64,000 nt of DNA from Heliocidaris tuberculata (GCA_025618425.1 CM046838.1:4345715-4409714), one strand, 5' to 3'; shown: positions 34,146-46,154, counted from the stretch's first letter. A program made the numbers and translations. The notes: generated by a model from the sequence alone, not told the origin.

Positions 34146-34800
34146 CTAATAAGATAGAAAAGTACTGACGTTGCAAAATACATATGCCTGGGGATTACAT
34201 GTATATCATTTGAAAGTTATAAGTAGAAAATAAGACAGGCAGAGAAGATGATTAAGACAACTGAAAAGATAGCTGAACAACAATATTCTTGGATGTACAT
34301 GTACATGTAGGAATACAATTTAAGTGGCTCTGAGGCATTTTGAATAAACATATGGGGCATTCTGACCCTTCCTTCTAGACAAAGTCCAAGACTACCTGCA
34401 ACCGCTGCAGATCACAACATGCTTTTACATCACCATTACTCTTTTTTTTTTTTTACTGAAGTTCCATGCATCTTTTGAGACCAAGTTTGCAAAAATTGTT
34501 ATTGTTAATGTTATGCATGAATACTCCGAAGAAACATCTTCCCAAAATGATGGCATTCATATCTCATTCATTTATTATCAGTGAAATATCAATAAATATA
34601 TAAATCAATAACATAAATTTATATAACTTGCATAAATTATAATGAAAATTAAGATTAACAATGTCTCCTCAAAGTACACATGTGTCTTGATGTCTATGCT
34701 AAACTAACCTCTAAATAGAGATCTTCGGAGACAAATGACCCTTCTCAAAAAGCTAGTCTGATTAAGGTTAATGGAAAGTATTGGTAAACAAACAATGTAC
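34146..34800 (-). other. Intron 3 of the Tie-like gene
   Basis: AT-rich, a T homopolymer near 34441-34454, no gene. Confidence 0.6.
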
Positions 34801-35076
34801 CTGTAACAATGAGCCTGAATAATCCACCTTTATTTTGATTCCTCTCTGTGTTATAGTGAATTTCATAGATCCCTTCATCTGATGTCTGGATCGGGTGTGG
34901 GAAGGTGATCTGTGTATGACCATCAAACGAAGTCATCCTATTCCCACCATCTTTCCTCCAAGTAATGACATTGCCACTCGCATCAGGATCGTAACGATTA
35001 GTCATGCTGATCACCACTCCAGTATCATTCACATTTACTGTCTTTGTGAACATTCCATCACTTGGTATGAATTTAG
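34801..35076 (-). CDS. TIE: Tie-like exon 3: cysteine-free Ig-like domain
   Basis: 276 bases (92 codons), phase 1 at both ends, acceptor TGTACAG and donor GTACAT. Ig hallmarks are the tryptophan in VITWRKDG and the D-x-G-x-Y type motif SDEGIYEIHY. No cysteine pair is present. The end, FRLIVT, leads straight into the first EGF. The second Ig of vertebrate TIE2 likewise lacks the disulphide in my recollection. Confidence 0.84.
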
Positions 35077-35530
35077 CTGTACAAAATGGACAGATTGAAT
35101 CCAATGTATGTATTGACTTTTGCCCATATAAAAGGCTTTCCATCCGATTGTTTCAAACATGTTCCACTTCCACATAATTCTAGACAAAAACTTTGATCAG
35201 ATATTCTGTACATGTACATGTATCTTCATCTTCTTTAACCCTTCTGTACCACACATGAAAATTTGCATTCAGCATTGCACATTGTTTTGTCTAAAACCCA
35301 AACTTTGGTTTACCAGGTCTAAAGTGAAACAGAAAACCTGTGATTTTTTTTCTTTTCTTTTTTTTCTTTTTTTTAAATATCAAACATATAATTGTAACAG
35401 TTTGTTCTCATAAAATCTGCCATGATAATGATGTACACCTGTATCTTTAAATGGTGAAGACACTGTCCATGATATCATTCATGTGCTTCCTAATAATGTA
35501 GTGATTGGAAATTACAAAGTTCAATCTTAC
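35077..35530 (-). other. Intron 2 of the Tie-like gene
   Basis: AT-rich, T-rich run 35346-35374, no gene. Confidence 0.6.
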
Positions 35531-35842
35531 CATCACTTTGCTGGAAAAATGTAGTAATCCTTGTCACATCTCGACCAGGTTTAGAAGCCTCACAATAGAA
35601 AGGACCGAATCCTGATGATCTCCATGCGTAAGGGAAGGAGACCACCATGATGTCCCCGTCACTTGAGTGTGGCTGAGCTGTTGGTGGTGATTGGTCTGTT
35701 GTTATCGGTGCTGAGCGACCAAATGAAAGTGCAGCATCTCCATCTCGTTCATTGCGGTAACATTGATACTGTGGTGAATTACCATTATAAGCATCTACAG
35801 TGGTGTATTTCAGGGATAGTATTATGATGTGGACAACTTCAC
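35531..35842 (-). CDS. TIE: Tie-like exon 2: first Ig domain
   Basis: 312 bases (104 codons), phase 1 at both ends, acceptor ATTGCAG and donor GTAAGA. Encodes a domain with a cysteine pair (YQCYRNE and FYCEAS) and an RSSGFGPFYC strand-F-like segment. It follows the signal peptide directly. Confidence 0.83.
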
Positions 35843-36369
35843 CTGCAATATCAAGAGAAAGAACTTTATCATACATCTAAATGGATACATTATAAGAGCA
35901 CATTTCCTCCATAAATTCAAACACCATGCATTCAAATGACATCTGAAAGAGCAATAATCTCATCATCAGTTCATCTAAATAGACTTGCGGTTTACATGTG
36001 TTTTTTATTCTTTCATTTTATTATCTTCTTTTGTCTTAATTATTCAACCGGGGAAACTTGTTCAGCACTATTTCTGACACTGCCTTATAAGAAAGCTTTG
36101 AACATAGATATATACATAAAAGAGCAACCCAAATTGAATATATCAAAGACAGAGCTACAAAGACAAATGTTGAATATGTATACAAATATCAAATTACATA
36201 AAACTTGTAGAAAACATTATACAATGAGAAACAAAAAGTGTAGTCACAATTTTCAGATTGCTTTGATTCCCAAATGTTTTGCCAAACTTTATTACATAAA
36301 ACAGTAGAGGAATTCCATGCATACATTTTGATAAAATTCTTAATTCGATGTCACAAATAAATGTTCAAG
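35843..36369 (-). other. Intron 1 of the Tie-like gene, 3' part
   Basis: AT-rich; no gene or repeat structure recognised. The rest of intron 1 (to 46154) carries the elements listed separately. Confidence 0.6.
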
Positions 36370-36373
36370 CAGC

Positions 36374-36544
36374 GCCAATATGTTGTTATTGTGCGATATG
36401 ATTCTACAAATGTGAAGTAAAGTAGCGCCACCTGGCGTCGCCCTCTTGGCCATGGTAATAAACACCATCACAGATCATACCTCAAAGTCGTCCGGTATTT
36501 TCCTTTATTTAATTAACCCATTGGTATTTAACTAACCTTTTGCG
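36374..36544 (+). repeat. 5' LTR of the non-autonomous element
   Basis: Begins GCCAATATG (or one base earlier) and ends TTTTGCG, so lacks the usual TG...CA ends. Identical to 40704-40874. Confidence 0.88.
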
Positions 36545-36729
36545 TGGTGGCAGCTAGGTCTGATTCCCGCCTATCGAGTTGTTAAACCCTTTAAAGAAAA
36601 TTAGCCCTCAATATAGGGGCTGGGTGTGCCGTGCTAAATCGGTGGCAGACGAGAGGTTGTGAAAACGGTTTGTGTTGGTCCCATACATACACACAGCCAA
36701 TGTGTGATAAGACACTCCGGGGTGAAACC

Positions 36730-38997
36730 ATGGCTAAGGCCGCGCTGGCCGACGCGGCAGCCGGGGCGCCTATGCCGAAGAGCTGGCGTCCGGCTAGCAG
36801 GTCATCGCAATCGAATTTGCGCAATTCTGCGAGCACGCAGATCACGGCAAAGTCTTGTTTCTTTGCTCGTACTGTAGGGAATATGAACATTTCTGTTGAA
36901 GTGAAGAGTGGATCCCAAATTAATATGATCACAGAATCTGCAGCTGATTATTTTGGTTTTGAGGTTATTGTTGATGATTTTGGGTTCAGTGATTATTCTC
37001 TTGATGATGACGTTTTGCTGGGTAGTCTTGTCGATCATACTCAAATTGTTGGATTGACCTCTTTCCCATTGTTGTTGGAAGGGTGTGAGCTTTGGTTTGA
37101 GGGTGTGGTAGTCCAAGATTGTTACATGGATAATGCTCTTGTTGATGTTATTGCTGGAGCTCCCTTCATGGAGCAAAATGATGTGTCTGTCCGCCCCTCC
37201 AAGCAACTGATTATGTTTGGAGATGATGTCACTTGCTATTACGGTTCATCATCGCCTCATGATTTTGACTCGTCTCTCGCATGTCTTCATGGCATGGAGG
37301 GTGTGAATGGGGATGATCCTGGATGTCTGACATCAGATGGTCAACACGATGATTATGATCCCATTATCAAAGATGAGGGATGTGAGATGAATGTGAGTGA
37401 TAATCCTCATGTAGATATTTGTTATGATAACAGTCATGACACCCTGGTAGGGAATGAACACACAGAATTAGATGAACATGAGACAAGTGAGGGTCATGGA
37501 ATGTTGTCTAGTGAGAAGGAATGTGTTACACGAGAGAACAAATATCTGGGAGATCAAAGTTATGAGATCGGTGAGAGTGTGAGTCCTGGAGTAGAGACTA
37601 GCACAGGTGACATGCATGTATGGAAGGAGGACATGCAGAGAGATGATAGATGTGAGACTATTGGTAGTGATGATATTGGAAGAGAGATCAGTGAAGATGT
37701 GATTAGCTACCATGGATTAGGAACTACATGTTGTGGGGATGATTTGAATGTCGATCACTGCAAGGTAATAGGAGAGACAAAAGAAATGATCAATGATCAT
37801 GTGAACTGTGATGAGGGATTCAATGAGAATGACATAGATGGGCCTAGTTATAAATCCAAGGTTTGTCAGCTACCATTGCTCCTGCATAGCACAGCTTTGT
37901 ACACACCTGCTGAAGAAGACACTGGTCAGCTATACTTTCCTTCAGTATTTTCCAAGGATGGTGCGAATAGTGTTTCCACAGTTGAATGTAATTATCGGGC
38001 CAGTTGTCATGACAACATTGCCTTCCCCTGTTCTAGGCACATGCCTTGTACTCCCAGTAGAGAGCTGTGTTTCCCACCTGGTAATGATTTCCCCCTTGAG
38101 TCCTCTATGGTGGTTGCGAATTCTTCTCAGCCTGCTGTGTTTGACAGTCGTTTCATAGAGTCTGTAGATTCGAATTCCAGTCTGGACTGTGGTTCGACCA
38201 CTTTGCATGATGTGACTATGGTGATGTACGATATAAGTCTACCAGATCGATGCATTGGTAGCAACCACTCAGTTGACTCCGGAGGTATCGTCATGCCTCA
38301 CTTTCTATCGATTAACATTTCCGAAAGGGTTGATACCGACCTACCCGTTGTGCCACTGACGGATCCGAAGTTACCTGACTGCATGAGTAGCAGCTGCGTA
38401 GCTAGCGATGGAGGGATCGTTGCGCCTCTATGCCTGCCAAACGACAAGAGCAATAGGTCCTCAAGTGCGCAAGTTAGTCCGTTCTCACACACATGTTGTG
38501 TGGCCACAGAACTGCCGCCGTACCCGGGTCACATGACCTCGTCGACTGTCACAGTGACTGTGCGCCCACATCTGGCCAGCAGTCTATTCGTTAGCAACCT
38601 GCATGACCGTTCCATCCTGCCTGATAGTGCCCGTCACACTCGTCCATCAGATCAGCCCCATGCTGCTTCTTCCTTTCATACAGAGCATGGTCCTGCTGAT
38701 CTGTCTGTCCCACTGGGAGAGCTTTGCAGACCTGGTGTGTGGTTTTCCCTGCCAAATGGAAGGTCCTCTACTGCTTCCCTCGGACCAGGTGCCTGTGTAT
38801 GCGACCAGAGACTGCCGCTTAGTATCTCCAGAGCGTCCTCACTTGCAGATCTGTTCTCCGACGTCTTCCCCTTCTGCAGTCCCAGGGGTCCGCCAACCGT
38901 AGACGTCATACGAGGTTGCCACAGAGGTTTCCCACCAGATGTGATGCTACGAATGGCAACCACTCTGCTCCAGTCGCAGATGTTTATGTGGTCTTGA
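36730..38997 (+). CDS. Large single ORF of the non-autonomous LTR element, retropepsin-like N-terminus
   Basis: 755 residues from ATG 36730 in strong context (ACCATGG). Another in-frame ATG lies at 36700 and the frame opens at 36631. Residues ~55-180 look like a retropepsin fold. The strand-turn motif reads KSGSQINMITE where active enzymes have D-(S/T)-G, and the closing motif is DVIAGAPFMEQNDVSV. The catalytic aspartate thus appears replaced and the domain is probably inactive. The rest is acidic and then Ser/Pro/Cys/His-rich with weak internal repetition (SGGIVMPHF, DGGIVAPLC). No zinc knuckle, RT or integrase. Function unknown; it could be a Gag substitute or a dominant modifier of a helper element. 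Confidence 0.72.
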   Translation: MAKAALADAAAGAPMPKSWRPASRSSQSNLRNSASTQITAKSCFFARTVGNMNISVEVKSGSQINMITESAADYFGFEVIVDDFGFSDYSLDDDVLLGSLVDHTQIVGLTSFPLLLEGCELWFEGVVVQDCYMDNALVDVIAGAPFMEQNDVSVRPSKQLIMFGDDVTCYYGSSSPHDFDSSLACLHGMEGVNGDDPGCLTSDGQHDDYDPIIKDEGCEMNVSDNPHVDICYDNSHDTLVGNEHTELDEHETSEGHGMLSSEKECVTRENKYLGDQSYEIGESVSPGVETSTGDMHVWKEDMQRDDRCETIGSDDIGREISEDVISYHGLGTTCCGDDLNVDHCKVIGETKEMINDHVNCDEGFNENDIDGPSYKSKVCQLPLLLHSTALYTPAEEDTGQLYFPSVFSKDGANSVSTVECNYRASCHDNIAFPCSRHMPCTPSRELCFPPGNDFPLESSMVVANSSQPAVFDSRFIESVDSNSSLDCGSTTLHDVTMVMYDISLPDRCIGSNHSVDSGGIVMPHFLSINISERVDTDLPVVPLTDPKLPDCMSSSCVASDGGIVAPLCLPNDKSNRSSSAQVSPFSHTCCVATELPPYPGHMTSSTVTVTVRPHLASSLFVSNLHDRSILPDSARHTRPSDQPHAASSFHTEHGPADLSVPLGELCRPGVWFSLPNGRSSTASLGPGACVCDQRLPLSISRASSLADLFSDVFPFCSPRGPPTVDVIRGCHRGFPPDVMLRMATTLLQSQMFMWS

Positions 38998-40703
38998 TAT
39001 TGTGCCACGGACCAACTCTTGTGACTCTAGGACTCTAGATGGACAAAGCCCCTATAGCTACCTTACGTTGGGTATATACCATATTTTGACAGCCCCGTTC
39101 ATGCTATTGCCCGATGCTGTTACTTCACTGATCCACGGCATCCAATATAGACTGTTATGGTCAATTCCTATGTCTATAGAGACTGTAATTGTTTTGAGTT
39201 CTGTACATCTGTAGTGTGAGATGAGGATATGATCTTATGCATTAATTTCCAGATTGTTTTCACTTGCTGTTTACCATACGTCTAAATTGTTTCCATCGAA
39301 GAGCAATTACATGTTTATGCATTATTTCCCTAGATATAGATCTGATATAAAGTATGCATTACATGAGGATTTGTGATTATGTTTAAAAGGTCATTATTAG
39401 AGTGATTTTCAATGTATTCGATGTTTGTCATAGTTTGATACTATAAATCTGTGTTTATTCGTTGTAATTTCGAAGTATCAGTTCAGTTTCAGTTTTATTT
39501 TCATTTCCAACAGAACAGTGATTTTAACAACAAATCAAATTCAATATTCAATAACAAAATACATTTTACATGGTTTAAAGTGATAAAAAAGAAAGTATAC
39601 ATAGACATCCAGTATAATAGTATTTTTTTTTTAAGTTAAACCTGTGGAAATGGAGGGATCCACTGAATATAGTAAGCCGTACCTTCCTGTTAGGTGTATA
39701 CAGGGAATGGTGTATTTCTGCCTGTTACGGTTATTTAAGGATTATTGTGTTTATAGAAATTTTGATTTTTGTTTGATTGGTATGCAACTAATACTATATA
39801 GTCGGATCCGGGACTCTGATACTCTTTTGTCTTAGTGTTTCTAATATGCTGTGTCACTATTTTCTGTTTTTGTATGATCAGAAATTAATCATTACAGTTA
39901 TTTGTGATGCTAAGTTACTTAGTAGTTGATCAATTGTCATTGTTTGTTAATTAGTTATTTCTTAGTCCTGCTCATAGTTAATCTTCGAGGATTTTGTTCT
40001 CTGTGATATGAAGAGTTGATTAATGTGTTATTGATTTATTTGCTTCTTAATGGTTTTGATGTACATGCAAGATTTGTAGCAAATCTCATCCATGCACTCT
40101 AGGTGGACCTGTATTGACTGCAATGTTATAGCCATAGTTGTTGGTTTGTTGTTAATCACATTGTTTTCATCTTACTTGTTTTGAATTACGATTTGGGTAA
40201 GGTCTTTGGCTTGACAAAATAACAGTCTCTATTTTGTTTATTTGATAAGGCCGTGCAGTTGCCCATGTTTTATACGACATTCTTATGTTATGACAGTTTA
40301 TGCTTTGTGCTTGTTTGGCTGTAGAGAATGGAAGGGAAGTGACATTGCACTTGTAGTTTTGAAACAGTAATTAGTCAATATGGTTGTAGTTTATAATTGA
40401 TGGCATGTGCGTATGTCATTTTGAAAAGGGCAATAAGTAAATTGAGTTATATATTATACATGTAGTAGATTATATTTGTATCCTACCGCATGTTTATGGA
40501 AGTGGTTATTCGTCTGTAATAGTGTTTTAGATATCAGACTCATGTGTCACGCTGAGACCAAATATTATGAATATCTATGTGTTTTGGTTTATAGAGTTTT
40601 TACACCTGTGGTTTTGTAGCCGTTAAGTTTGTTATCCGATTTTATGCAAATCAAACGGTGTATTGTTATGTCTTGAAGAGAAGGGAAAGAAAAAGGTAGT
40701 CAC
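38998..40703 (+). other. Non-coding 3' region of the non-autonomous element
   Basis: 1.7 kb, T-rich, no convincing ORF; purine tract at about 40676-40697. Confidence 0.6.
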
Positions 40704-40874
40704 GCCAATATGTTGTTATTGTGCGATATGATTCTACAAATGTGAAGTAAAGTAGCGCCACCTGGCGTCGCCCTCTTGGCCATGGTAATAAACACCATCA
40801 CAGATCATACCTCAAAGTCGTCCGGTATTTTCCTTTATTTAATTAACCCATTGGTATTTAACTAACCTTTTGCG
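40704..40874 (+). repeat. 3' LTR of the non-autonomous element
   Basis: Base-for-base identical to 36374-36544. Confidence 0.9.
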
Positions 40875-40878
40875 CAGC

Positions 40879-42290
40879 ATCATGCAGACCTGCCAACTCC
40901 TCCATTTTTGACGGAGTTGCTCAGTTTTTCAAGTTTTTATAAAGTGGCCAAAAAACGGAGCACTCCATTTTTCCGTTTTCCCCACCCACCAAAATATAAT
41001 TAAAATAAAAAGAAGATTTTCAATTCAGTTTAGATGAATTCCTGATTGATTATTCCATTGCTGTTCTCAGTTACTCTAAATATGAATACGATCGCGTCGA
41101 TCCGATCCCGGCCCCATTGTCGAAGATATCATATCACGCACGCGCTCACTCGAAAGACTTCTTTCGAATTTCGGGTTTACGTTGCTCATATCATTCGCCT
41201 TAACGCACGGTCACTTTCGCCGTAACATCGAATTTCTCTTGTGAAGGAATAAACCGCAGTGATAGGATTCCCCCTAACGTAGGCAATAATGTTGTAATAA
41301 TAATTATCGGTACAGCCACAATCAGGGTGCAACTATTCTACCTACAAGTTTTACTCATCTCTCCTGGAAACACAAAGTCATTTAATCAAATGTCTTGTGG
41401 CCTGAAAGGTTGGACCATATCAGTTTTTCATCACGCAGCTTTTGTTTGAATTTGTGTTGGCTGTGTGAGAATGGTAATAGAATGCCAAAAATACCACTTT
41501 TTGGCTGTTATGCATTCGCACGTGAAAATTTGTCTTTTTTCATATGTTGTTACCCTGAAATTACATAAGATATGCCATGTCTTTTCATGCCATCTTATAG
41601 TCCTTTTTATCTCCACTCAGTATTTTTTTTACGGCATGAGAATTGACCCAAGAATTGCGATACGGTGGTTATGTCTGTGATAGAAGACAAGTGGAACACT
41701 TTTTTGAAAAACAGCTATGTGCATAATTTTGCCTCTATAATTCATATATTTTAACATTATATCAATTGGTCATTGGTTACGTTTTTTCAGTAACATATTG
41801 TCCTATCAGTAAAACAAAAAAATCAAACATGGATACAAACTTTACAAAAATATATGCCCCCACTGATCATAAGTTTTGTCCGGAATTTCCTGTAGTGTCC
41901 GTAACAGTGTCATTCCTGCTACATGAAAATGTTTTCAAAGTTCTTATATACTTTGCTTTGTGTAACTACCCCCAGAGAATAGCTGTGGTATAATAATATT
42001 CAGCTAAGCATAACAGTTTTGTTTTTTTTAGCAATTTATATGTAGTGTATAAAAATACAGCTTGATAAATAAATACTACTAATTTGTAATTCAAATTTGA
42101 ATTTTACAGTTGCTATTCTTAATGTGTCTCCACATAAATTAAAAATGTTCTTTTTCCCTGGAAGGCCTTCTCCCGGATATGATACAATATATTTCGCAAA
42201 CAAATCCGCTATTTTAATTTAAACAAGATTTAAACAAGCTAATTTAATTTAAACAAGATGAATGCGACTGCAGCTCCTATATGCCTCCAC
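40879..42290. other. Non-coding stretch in intron 1
   Basis: AT-rich; a short inverted motif CTCCATTTTTGACGGAG at 40899-40915. No gene seen. Confidence 0.6.
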
Positions 42291-42294
42291 CTAA

Positions 42295-43085
42295 ATTCAG
42301 TTGATGGCTCAAACTGTTCTTGAAATCTTGTGATAACCAGAATAAACAGCCTCTAATTACATGTTAATTGACCTCTTTGACATTTGACCTTACACCTTAT
42401 AACCCAAAAGTCTGATCACTTTATCTCCTCCTAGTCATGAATACAAAACAGTTGAGATATGGTGATAACAAAGGTAAAAAAACATTAATTTCACATACAC
42501 CTGTATAATAACCTCTATGACCTGTCAACTTTGGCCTACATGAACAATAATCTAATCAGTTCGTCTCATTATGGTGATGCATACTAGTTCCAAGTTTGAA
42601 GTTAATGAATCAAATGGTTCTTGAGATACATGTATCATGTTAAGGCTAAAACCTGCAATTTCTGAATTGACCTCTATGACCTTTGACCTTCGTATCCCAA
42701 AATCTAACCATATCATCTTTCTATGCTGATACATATTAGTACCAAGTTTGAAGTTCATACCTCAAATGGTTCTTGAGATATAGCGTTAACAAGGCTAACA
42801 CATGAAATTTCAGAAATTGACCTGTGACCTTTGACCTTTGACCAATATACCCCGAAATCTATTGAGATCCTCTTCCTATGGTGATGCATACTTGCACCAA
42901 GTTTGAAGTTCATACCTCAAATGGTTCTTGAGTTATCGCGAGAATAAGGCGAACACCTGAAATTTCAGAAATTGGCCTGTGACCTTGACCTTTGACCTAC
43001 GTACCCCAAAATCTAATCAGATCATCTTCCTATGGTGATACATACTAGCACTAAGTTTCAAGTTCATACCTCAAATGGCCAGACA
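42295..43085. repeat. ~153-bp tandem repeat carrying TGACCTTTGACC half-site pairs
   Basis: CAAGTTTGAAGTT-like anchors recur at 42591, 42743, 42898 and 43051, with older copies to the left. Most units include (G/A)TTGACCT...TGACCTTTGACC(T), which is the reverse complement of a DR1 nuclear-receptor element (AGGTCA-A-AGGTCA). Non-coding. Confidence 0.85.
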
Positions 43086-43310
43086 CGAACTAGACTAAAA
43101 GTAAAACTCTAATTGTGTCAACTTGAAAACAGAGGTCCGGTAAATAAGAATTGTGAAAAAGCTAATTTTTTGTCATAGACCACTCAAAAAATCAAAAATT
43201 TTATGACAGATTTAAATGTGTTTGCACGATTGTTTCTGTGACATTGCCTCAGCAATTTCTATGGGTTTTTTTTCTTCCTTCATTCCTTTTTTTTTTCTTT
43301 CTTTGCCCAT

Positions 43311-43365
43311 CCCCCCCCCCCCCCCAAAAAAAAAAAAAAATCTCTCTCTCTCTCTCTTTCTCTGA
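43311..43365. repeat. C run, A run and (CT)n microsatellite
   Basis: About 16 C, about 14 A, then TCTCTCTC. Confidence 0.9.
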
Positions 43366-43385
43366 CTTATAGTTTACCTGAGAAC

Positions 43386-43804
43386 TTAACCCTTTCGAGA
43401 CAATTGACCACATTTTGTGGTTCGGCTCAATAACTTTTGATTCAGAGCTCTAAAAAATGTACAAGATGTATTTAAGTAGAAAGAGCATAATTTTCTGCAC
43501 ACACTATGTCCATTTTTGTTGCATGACTATATGTGTTTGATGCTAGGAACTTTTAAAAACGAGAATAAGCTTTGAAATCCTTAAATTGGAAATACATTGA
43601 GAGGTTCAAAATCATTGCTTTTTCAACAGAATTGGCAATTTTTTCAACTTTTCGACATATTTCTAACCATGTAATTGTTTTCAAAGACATTACACCTTAT
43701 TAAAACCATGTAGCACTAAAAGAAAAAATATTAATGTTGCCAATTTGAAGAATACAATGTAATAACTTTAGCTCTTAAATAATTCTTGTCCTGAAAGAGT
43801 TGAA
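43386..43804 (+). mobile_element. piggyBac-like MITE, copy 1 (degenerate right end)
   Basis: Starts TTAACCCTTTCGAGACAA. The right end ...CTGAAAGAGTTGAA has lost the exact TTAA. It is the inverted relative of 45561-45976. Confidence 0.75.
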
Positions 43805-45560
43805 GAGCTTTACCAAAGCTAAATCACGAAACCCCTCTCAATCATTAACCAGTGGTACATGTACATCACAAAGTCAACTTCCGTCATTTTAAGTTGAGTG
43901 CAATGTGTCGATAATTGATATATTGCTCAATTTCAACACTAAAAGCATTGAATGTTTGGGGATATAATGTACGTGTTGCATACTGTAGCCTTTAAACCTT
44001 ATTTACAACTACATGTATTACAAGCGAGATTTTGTTTAATTGATTTCAATTGCTGAGAATATGCCTTCTCTTTTGTTTTCCTCTTCTTTACTTAAAGGTT
44101 TTTATCCAACCTAAATTCATTGCACTGAAGGAAAGCACAAAAATAAGAGCTGAGCAGATTGGTGAAAGTTTGAATGAAATTGCAGTCACTCTCAATAAGA
44201 GAGTTATAAAGGTTTGAAAGTTGTAATCACTATACACATGGTAATTTCGAATTGGCCGAATTGGTAATGTGTAGTAGCTGGCAACTCTCCCACTGGTGGA
44301 AAACACACACAATTTGACTAACATTTTTTTTGTTTTTTTCATAATGTACAACCAGGTAGGATTCTTTTTTCTTTACTTTTTTTAAAGACCTATCTTGATA
44401 TGCTATCATGATATAATTTTGAAAAGGCCTACTGTCTCGAGGTAATGGCACATACAGGTAGGACAAAACTAGAAATTAAGGATGAAGTGTAAAACAAATG
44501 GGAGAGATGTTCCCACATGTAAATATGACAGTGTTGTCAGTTGAATGACTTATTTGCCAATTTGAGATTCCCATGTATACACTTTTACAGATTACAACTT
44601 TCAGAAAATCATAACTAGATTACTCGAGGCTGTCTAGAGCTCTAATTTACTATTCCACAGAACCTTCCAGGCTAGGCATGAAGGGGAAAGGGGAGAGAGA
44701 AAAGACGGGGAGGGACAGGCCCGCCCCCCCCCCCCTCAGGTGGTCATCTGTACCGATTTTGGGGAAAAAGGGGTATACTTTAGGGGCTCAATTCGGGAAA
44801 AAAAATCCTGAAAAATCGTTGAAATAGGGGGTCTTTTAGCATTTTTTCCCCAAAATATATTTAATTAGGGGTAGTTTTCAAATCTTTCCCGAACAATCCT
44901 GAATTAGGGTCCCAATTAGGGTCCCGAATAGGGTGAGTTTCAAACCCCCGAAAAATTCCTCGGCACTCTTCCTTCATTTAGGGGGTAATTTTGCTAGCTT
45001 CCCTTCCAAAAACCTGTGATAGGGGGGTAATTTTGCTGGCTTCCCTTCCAAAAACCCGTGATAGGGGGGTAATTCTGATGGCTTCCCTTCTAAAAGCCTG
45101 TGATAGACGGTCAAAATCCTAACCCATTTCCATCCTTAAAAGGGGGTATCTCTAAGAATCTGGAACAAGCATATGTGTATGGTTGACTGCCTGAGTGGGG
45201 GGGGGGGGGGGGGGGGGGGGGCAGGGGAACAGGAGGGTTGGGGTGTTGGAGGGGGATGGGGGCTCGAGGAGGGGAATGGGGAAGGAGGGTGATGGGGATA
45301 GCTGAGGAGGGGGAGGAGAAGATAGGGAGAGACAGGGGAATAGCCTGGTATTCAGAGATATTACTTTACTATTATATAGTGTTTTTTAATAAAAATAACC
45401 ATAATTGGCCAAGGCCAATCATGCTCATCTTTTTACTCATAACATAAGTTGCAACATATTATGATCCCCTTAACATAATTAATTATGGTTATTTACAGTT
45501 TTCTGAAGTAAAGTCCAGCATCTAAAACATTTACTAGCTACATCACATAATCTGATATTA
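43805..45560. other. Non-coding stretch between the two piggyBac-like MITEs
   Basis: No gene. Contains a 51-bp unit repeated three times (about 44976-45110, GGGGGTAATTTTGCTGGCTT) and a G run of about 22 at 45198-45221, followed by a G-rich stretch to about 45330. Confidence 0.7.
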
Positions 45561-45976
45561 TTAACCCTTTCATGACAGGAATTATTTAAAGGCCAAATTG
45601 ATCACATTTTGTTCTTCAAATTGGCAACAGTAATATTTTTCTTTTAGTGCTACATCGTTCTAATAAGGTGAAATGTCTTTGGAAACAATATACAAGGCTA
45701 CGAATTTTGTCTAAAAGTTTAAAAAATTGGCAATTTTGATAAGGAACAATGATTTTGAACTTCTCAATGTGTTGCCAATTTAAGGATTTTAAAGCTTATT
45801 CTCATTTTTAAAATTCCTGGCATTAAATGTAGTATGGTCATGCAACAAAAATGGACATAGTGTGTGCAGAAATTTTTGCTCTTTCTGCTCATGCATCTTG
45901 TATATTTTTCAGAGCTCTGAATCAAAAGTTCTTGAGCCAAACCACAAAATGTGGTCAATTGTCTCAAAAGGGTTAA
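45561..45976 (-). mobile_element. piggyBac-like MITE, copy 2
   Basis: TTAACCCTTTCATGACA at the left and TTGTCTCAAAAGGGTTAA at the right. TTAA at both ends is the piggyBac target. About 416 bp without ORF. Aligns along its whole length with the reverse complement of 43386-43804. Confidence 0.82.
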
Positions 45977-46154
45977 ACTATACGAGTAATCACGTAGCCT
46001 AACAAACTATCTAAAATCATAACACTTTGTCCCCCAAACTGTGGAGCGCGACCCAGCGAATCCTTTCTTTCATTTCATGGCCAGCCAGCACCACCCGCAC
46101 TCACTCTCACTAAGATTCGATGCAAAGCCAAAACGTCCTTTCCTCTAGTCTTAC

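Larger units (their letters stand above)
36374..40874 (+). mobile_element. Non-autonomous LTR retrotransposon with identical 171-bp LTRs
   Basis: Identical 171-base repeats (36374-36544 and 40704-40874) are flanked by CAGC on both sides (36370-36373, 40875-40878). TGGTGGCAGC immediately follows the left LTR as a primer site, and a purine tract (AAGAGAAGGGAAAGAAAAAGG, split as 20+1) lies just before the right LTR. Inside is one large intact ORF and about 1.7 kb of non-coding sequence. There is no RT, RNase H or integrase. Zero LTR differences imply a very recent insertion, in intron 1 of the Tie-like gene and opposite to its strand. Confidence 0.88.

Noticed and set aside
36631..36699. Start of the large ORF at 36631
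   Set aside because: The codon there is GTG; in-frame ATG codons lie at 36700 and, in strong context, 36730.
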